Positions 21,968 through 22,808 of a DNA stretch of 22,808 nt are shown here, one piece after another; positions within the stretch are counted from its first letter, which is position 1; each line of letters opens with the position of its first letter. Under the pieces are notes generated by a model. That model was not told the origin of the DNA. It saw nothing but the letters and a program-made list of their open reading frames with translations, and did no database searches. Origin of the DNA: Methanothermobacter sp049720995 (lineage in GTDB: Archaea; Methanobacteriota; Methanobacteria; Methanobacteriales; Methanothermobacteraceae); contig NZ_JBNASF010000025.1 in the NCBI RefSeq assembly GCF_049720995.1, forward strand, positions 1 to 22,808, in the 5' to 3' direction. Made by a program: the position numbers and the translations under genes.

Positions 21968-22663
21968 TTACTCATAGCCTGTATAGTCCAGGGCCCCTGA
22001 GTTGTAGAGCCTCTGAAGGTCAGATGCATGGGTGAGCTCATATGCGGTGTAGGGGTTGTTGAGGTAGGGGTGGATAAGGCCCTTTATGATGTAATAATAG
22101 GCTCCCAGTCTCCCGTACTGCCTCCAGGCTATCTGCACATAGAGAGGAAAACCACAGCCAGGGTTTACGAATACGTTACCCTCCCGCACCGTACCATGAA
22201 AGACCATGGGCATGGGGCCCTTCTGTCCCTTCTCGGCAGCCAGCCTCTCAACGTAGTCCATGGCCTCATCGAGGGTGTCAAATTCGTACCCATCGGCCCT
22301 GTAACGGTATTTGCCGTCGGGCACCCCGAATATGAAGGATTCAAGGACCTCGGTCCAGTCTATGTCTGTCCTGTACTCTGAACTGATGTATGCGAGTTCT
22401 ATTATGGTTACGTTGCCCTCCATGTAGTGCCTGTAGTTTGAGCTCCCTGCGTAGTGGACCACAAGGGCACACTTTGATCCCCTCTGGGCCGCGTACTCTG
22501 CAAGTACCTTTGACTGGGGGTGTCCCGGGTACATATCAGGGTTTGCCAGTTTCACGAAACCCAGACGCCCAACGGGCTCCACAGGCCCCAGGGCAGTTGC
22601 ACCATAGAGGTAGGCTCCGAATATGAGAATGGCCGCAATGATGATGTAGGATGATCTTGCCAT
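21968..22663 (-). CDS. Exported or membrane-anchored protein of unknown function
   Basis: I do not recognise this 231-residue protein. It opens with MARSSYIIIAAILIFGAYL, a short basic start and one hydrophobic segment of about 18 residues, either a signal peptide or a membrane anchor. The rest is soluble with many aromatic residues (YRHYMEGN, GKYRYRADGYEFDTLDEA, YGRLGAYYYIIKG). Two cysteines (SKCALVVHY and NPGCGFPLY) could form a disulfide outside the cell. The DGYEFDTLDEAMDYVERLA stretch looks like a small alpha/beta unit. The ATG at 22663 has GAGGAT just ahead. It converges with the photolyase gene with only 4 bp between the two stops. Confidence 0.75.
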   Translation of the reverse strand: MARSSYIIIAAILIFGAYLYGATALGPVEPVGRLGFVKLANPDMYPGHPQSKVLAEYAAQRGSKCALVVHYAGSSNYRHYMEGNVTIIELAYISSEYRTDIDWTEVLESFIFGVPDGKYRYRADGYEFDTLDEAMDYVERLAAEKGQKGPMPMVFHGTVREGNVFVNPGCGFPLYVQIAWRQYGRLGAYYYIIKGLIHPYLNNPYTAYELTHASDLQRLYNSGALDYTGYE

Positions 22664-22690
22664 GTTATCCTCGTTTATATTTATCTATTT

Positions 22691-22723
22691 TATTTATGCT
22701 AAGGGCCCATTCTGTATAAAAGT
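22691..22723 (-). promoter_or_regulatory. Promoter region of the 231-residue protein gene
   Basis: Two TATA-like elements lie on the minus strand: CATAAATAA at 22691-22699, which predicts a very short leader including the GAGGAT ribosome site, and TTTTATACAG at 22714-22723, which predicts a longer one. I cannot tell which is used. Confidence 0.35.
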
Positions 22724-22737
22724 AACGGTGCATATTC

Positions 22738-22808
22738 AGCAATAGGGGTACATCATTTTTCCCGCAGCAGGTCCCTGATTTCCCTGACCTCCCTTTAGCA
22801 ATAGGGGT
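22738..22808. repeat. 12-bp direct repeat at the right window edge
   Basis: AGCAATAGGGGT occurs at 22738-22749 and again at 22797-22808, the last bases of the window, 59 bp apart. Between them, a minus-strand frame reads REVREIRDLLREK and stops at 22753-22755, but it is also interrupted by TAA at 22795-22797. This may be the tail of a gene lying further right, broken or partly duplicated. Confidence 0.4.

Noticed and set aside
22738..22808. CRISPR repeat at the window edge
   Set aside because: Only two 12-bp units, far shorter than a CRISPR repeat, and unlike the roughly 30-nt repeats known in this genus.

Overview
The window reads as chromosomal DNA of a thermophilic methanogen very close to Methanothermobacter thermautotrophicus, judged from memory and not from a search. 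The MCM helicase protein agrees almost residue for residue with the MCM I remember from strain Delta H, with scattered substitutions, which suggests a sister strain or species. Other archaeal marks are an NMD3-family protein, aIF2-beta, an archaeal-type TyrRS, TATA-box promoters, and Shine-Dalgarno sites of the GGTGA/GGAGGT type. I see no insertion sequence, phage gene or CRISPR array.

Layout. Positions 1-221 hold the 3' end of one 5S rRNA gene and then a complete second 5S gene in tandem. Positions 222-492 have no protein gene. They contain a TATA box followed by about 160 nt that fold into two nested-stem domains, a candidate unidentified structured RNA. Positions 493-6356 (minus strand) are a sugar cassette, in transcription order: GalT-like HIT-family nucleotidyltransferase, trehalose-6-phosphate phosphatase, NDP-sugar pyrophosphorylase, divergent phosphohexomutase, trehalose-6-phosphate synthase. 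Positions 6381-12143 (minus) hold an archaeal MutS-like ATPase with helix-hairpin-helix motifs, a long U32-family protein (TTG start), and a REC-PAS-GAF signalling protein.

Positions 12264-12848 (plus) encode thymidylate kinase. Positions 12868-17569 (minus) form an information-processing operon: mcm, aIF2-beta, nmd3, tyrS and a 69-residue orphan protein. Positions 17678-18112 (plus) encode a small membrane-anchored helical protein sharing a TATA region with mcm. Positions 18159-20424 (minus) hold RlmE/FtsJ rRNA 2'-O-methyltransferase, a YfcE/MJ0936-type phosphoesterase, a V4R-domain protein and a glycine-rich DUF5518-like membrane protein. Positions 20504-21963 (plus) carry a gene of the iron-sulfur cryptochrome/photolyase family that is broken by a -1 frameshift near 20773-20790 and appears to have lost most of its Fe-S cysteine ligands. 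Positions 21968-22663 (minus) encode an unrecognised exported or anchored protein. The right edge has a 12-bp direct repeat and perhaps the tail of another minus-strand gene.

Working together: the sugar cassette could supply hexose-1-phosphate, activate it to a sugar nucleotide, and make and dephosphorylate trehalose-6-phosphate. The mcm operon joins replication (helicase), translation initiation, tRNA charging and large-subunit biogenesis. Thymidylate kinase diverges from the signalling gene next door. The items most worth following are the structured RNA candidate after the tandem 5S genes, the decayed photolyase, the unusual mutase active-site loop, and two divergent gene pairs that seem to share a single TATA element.
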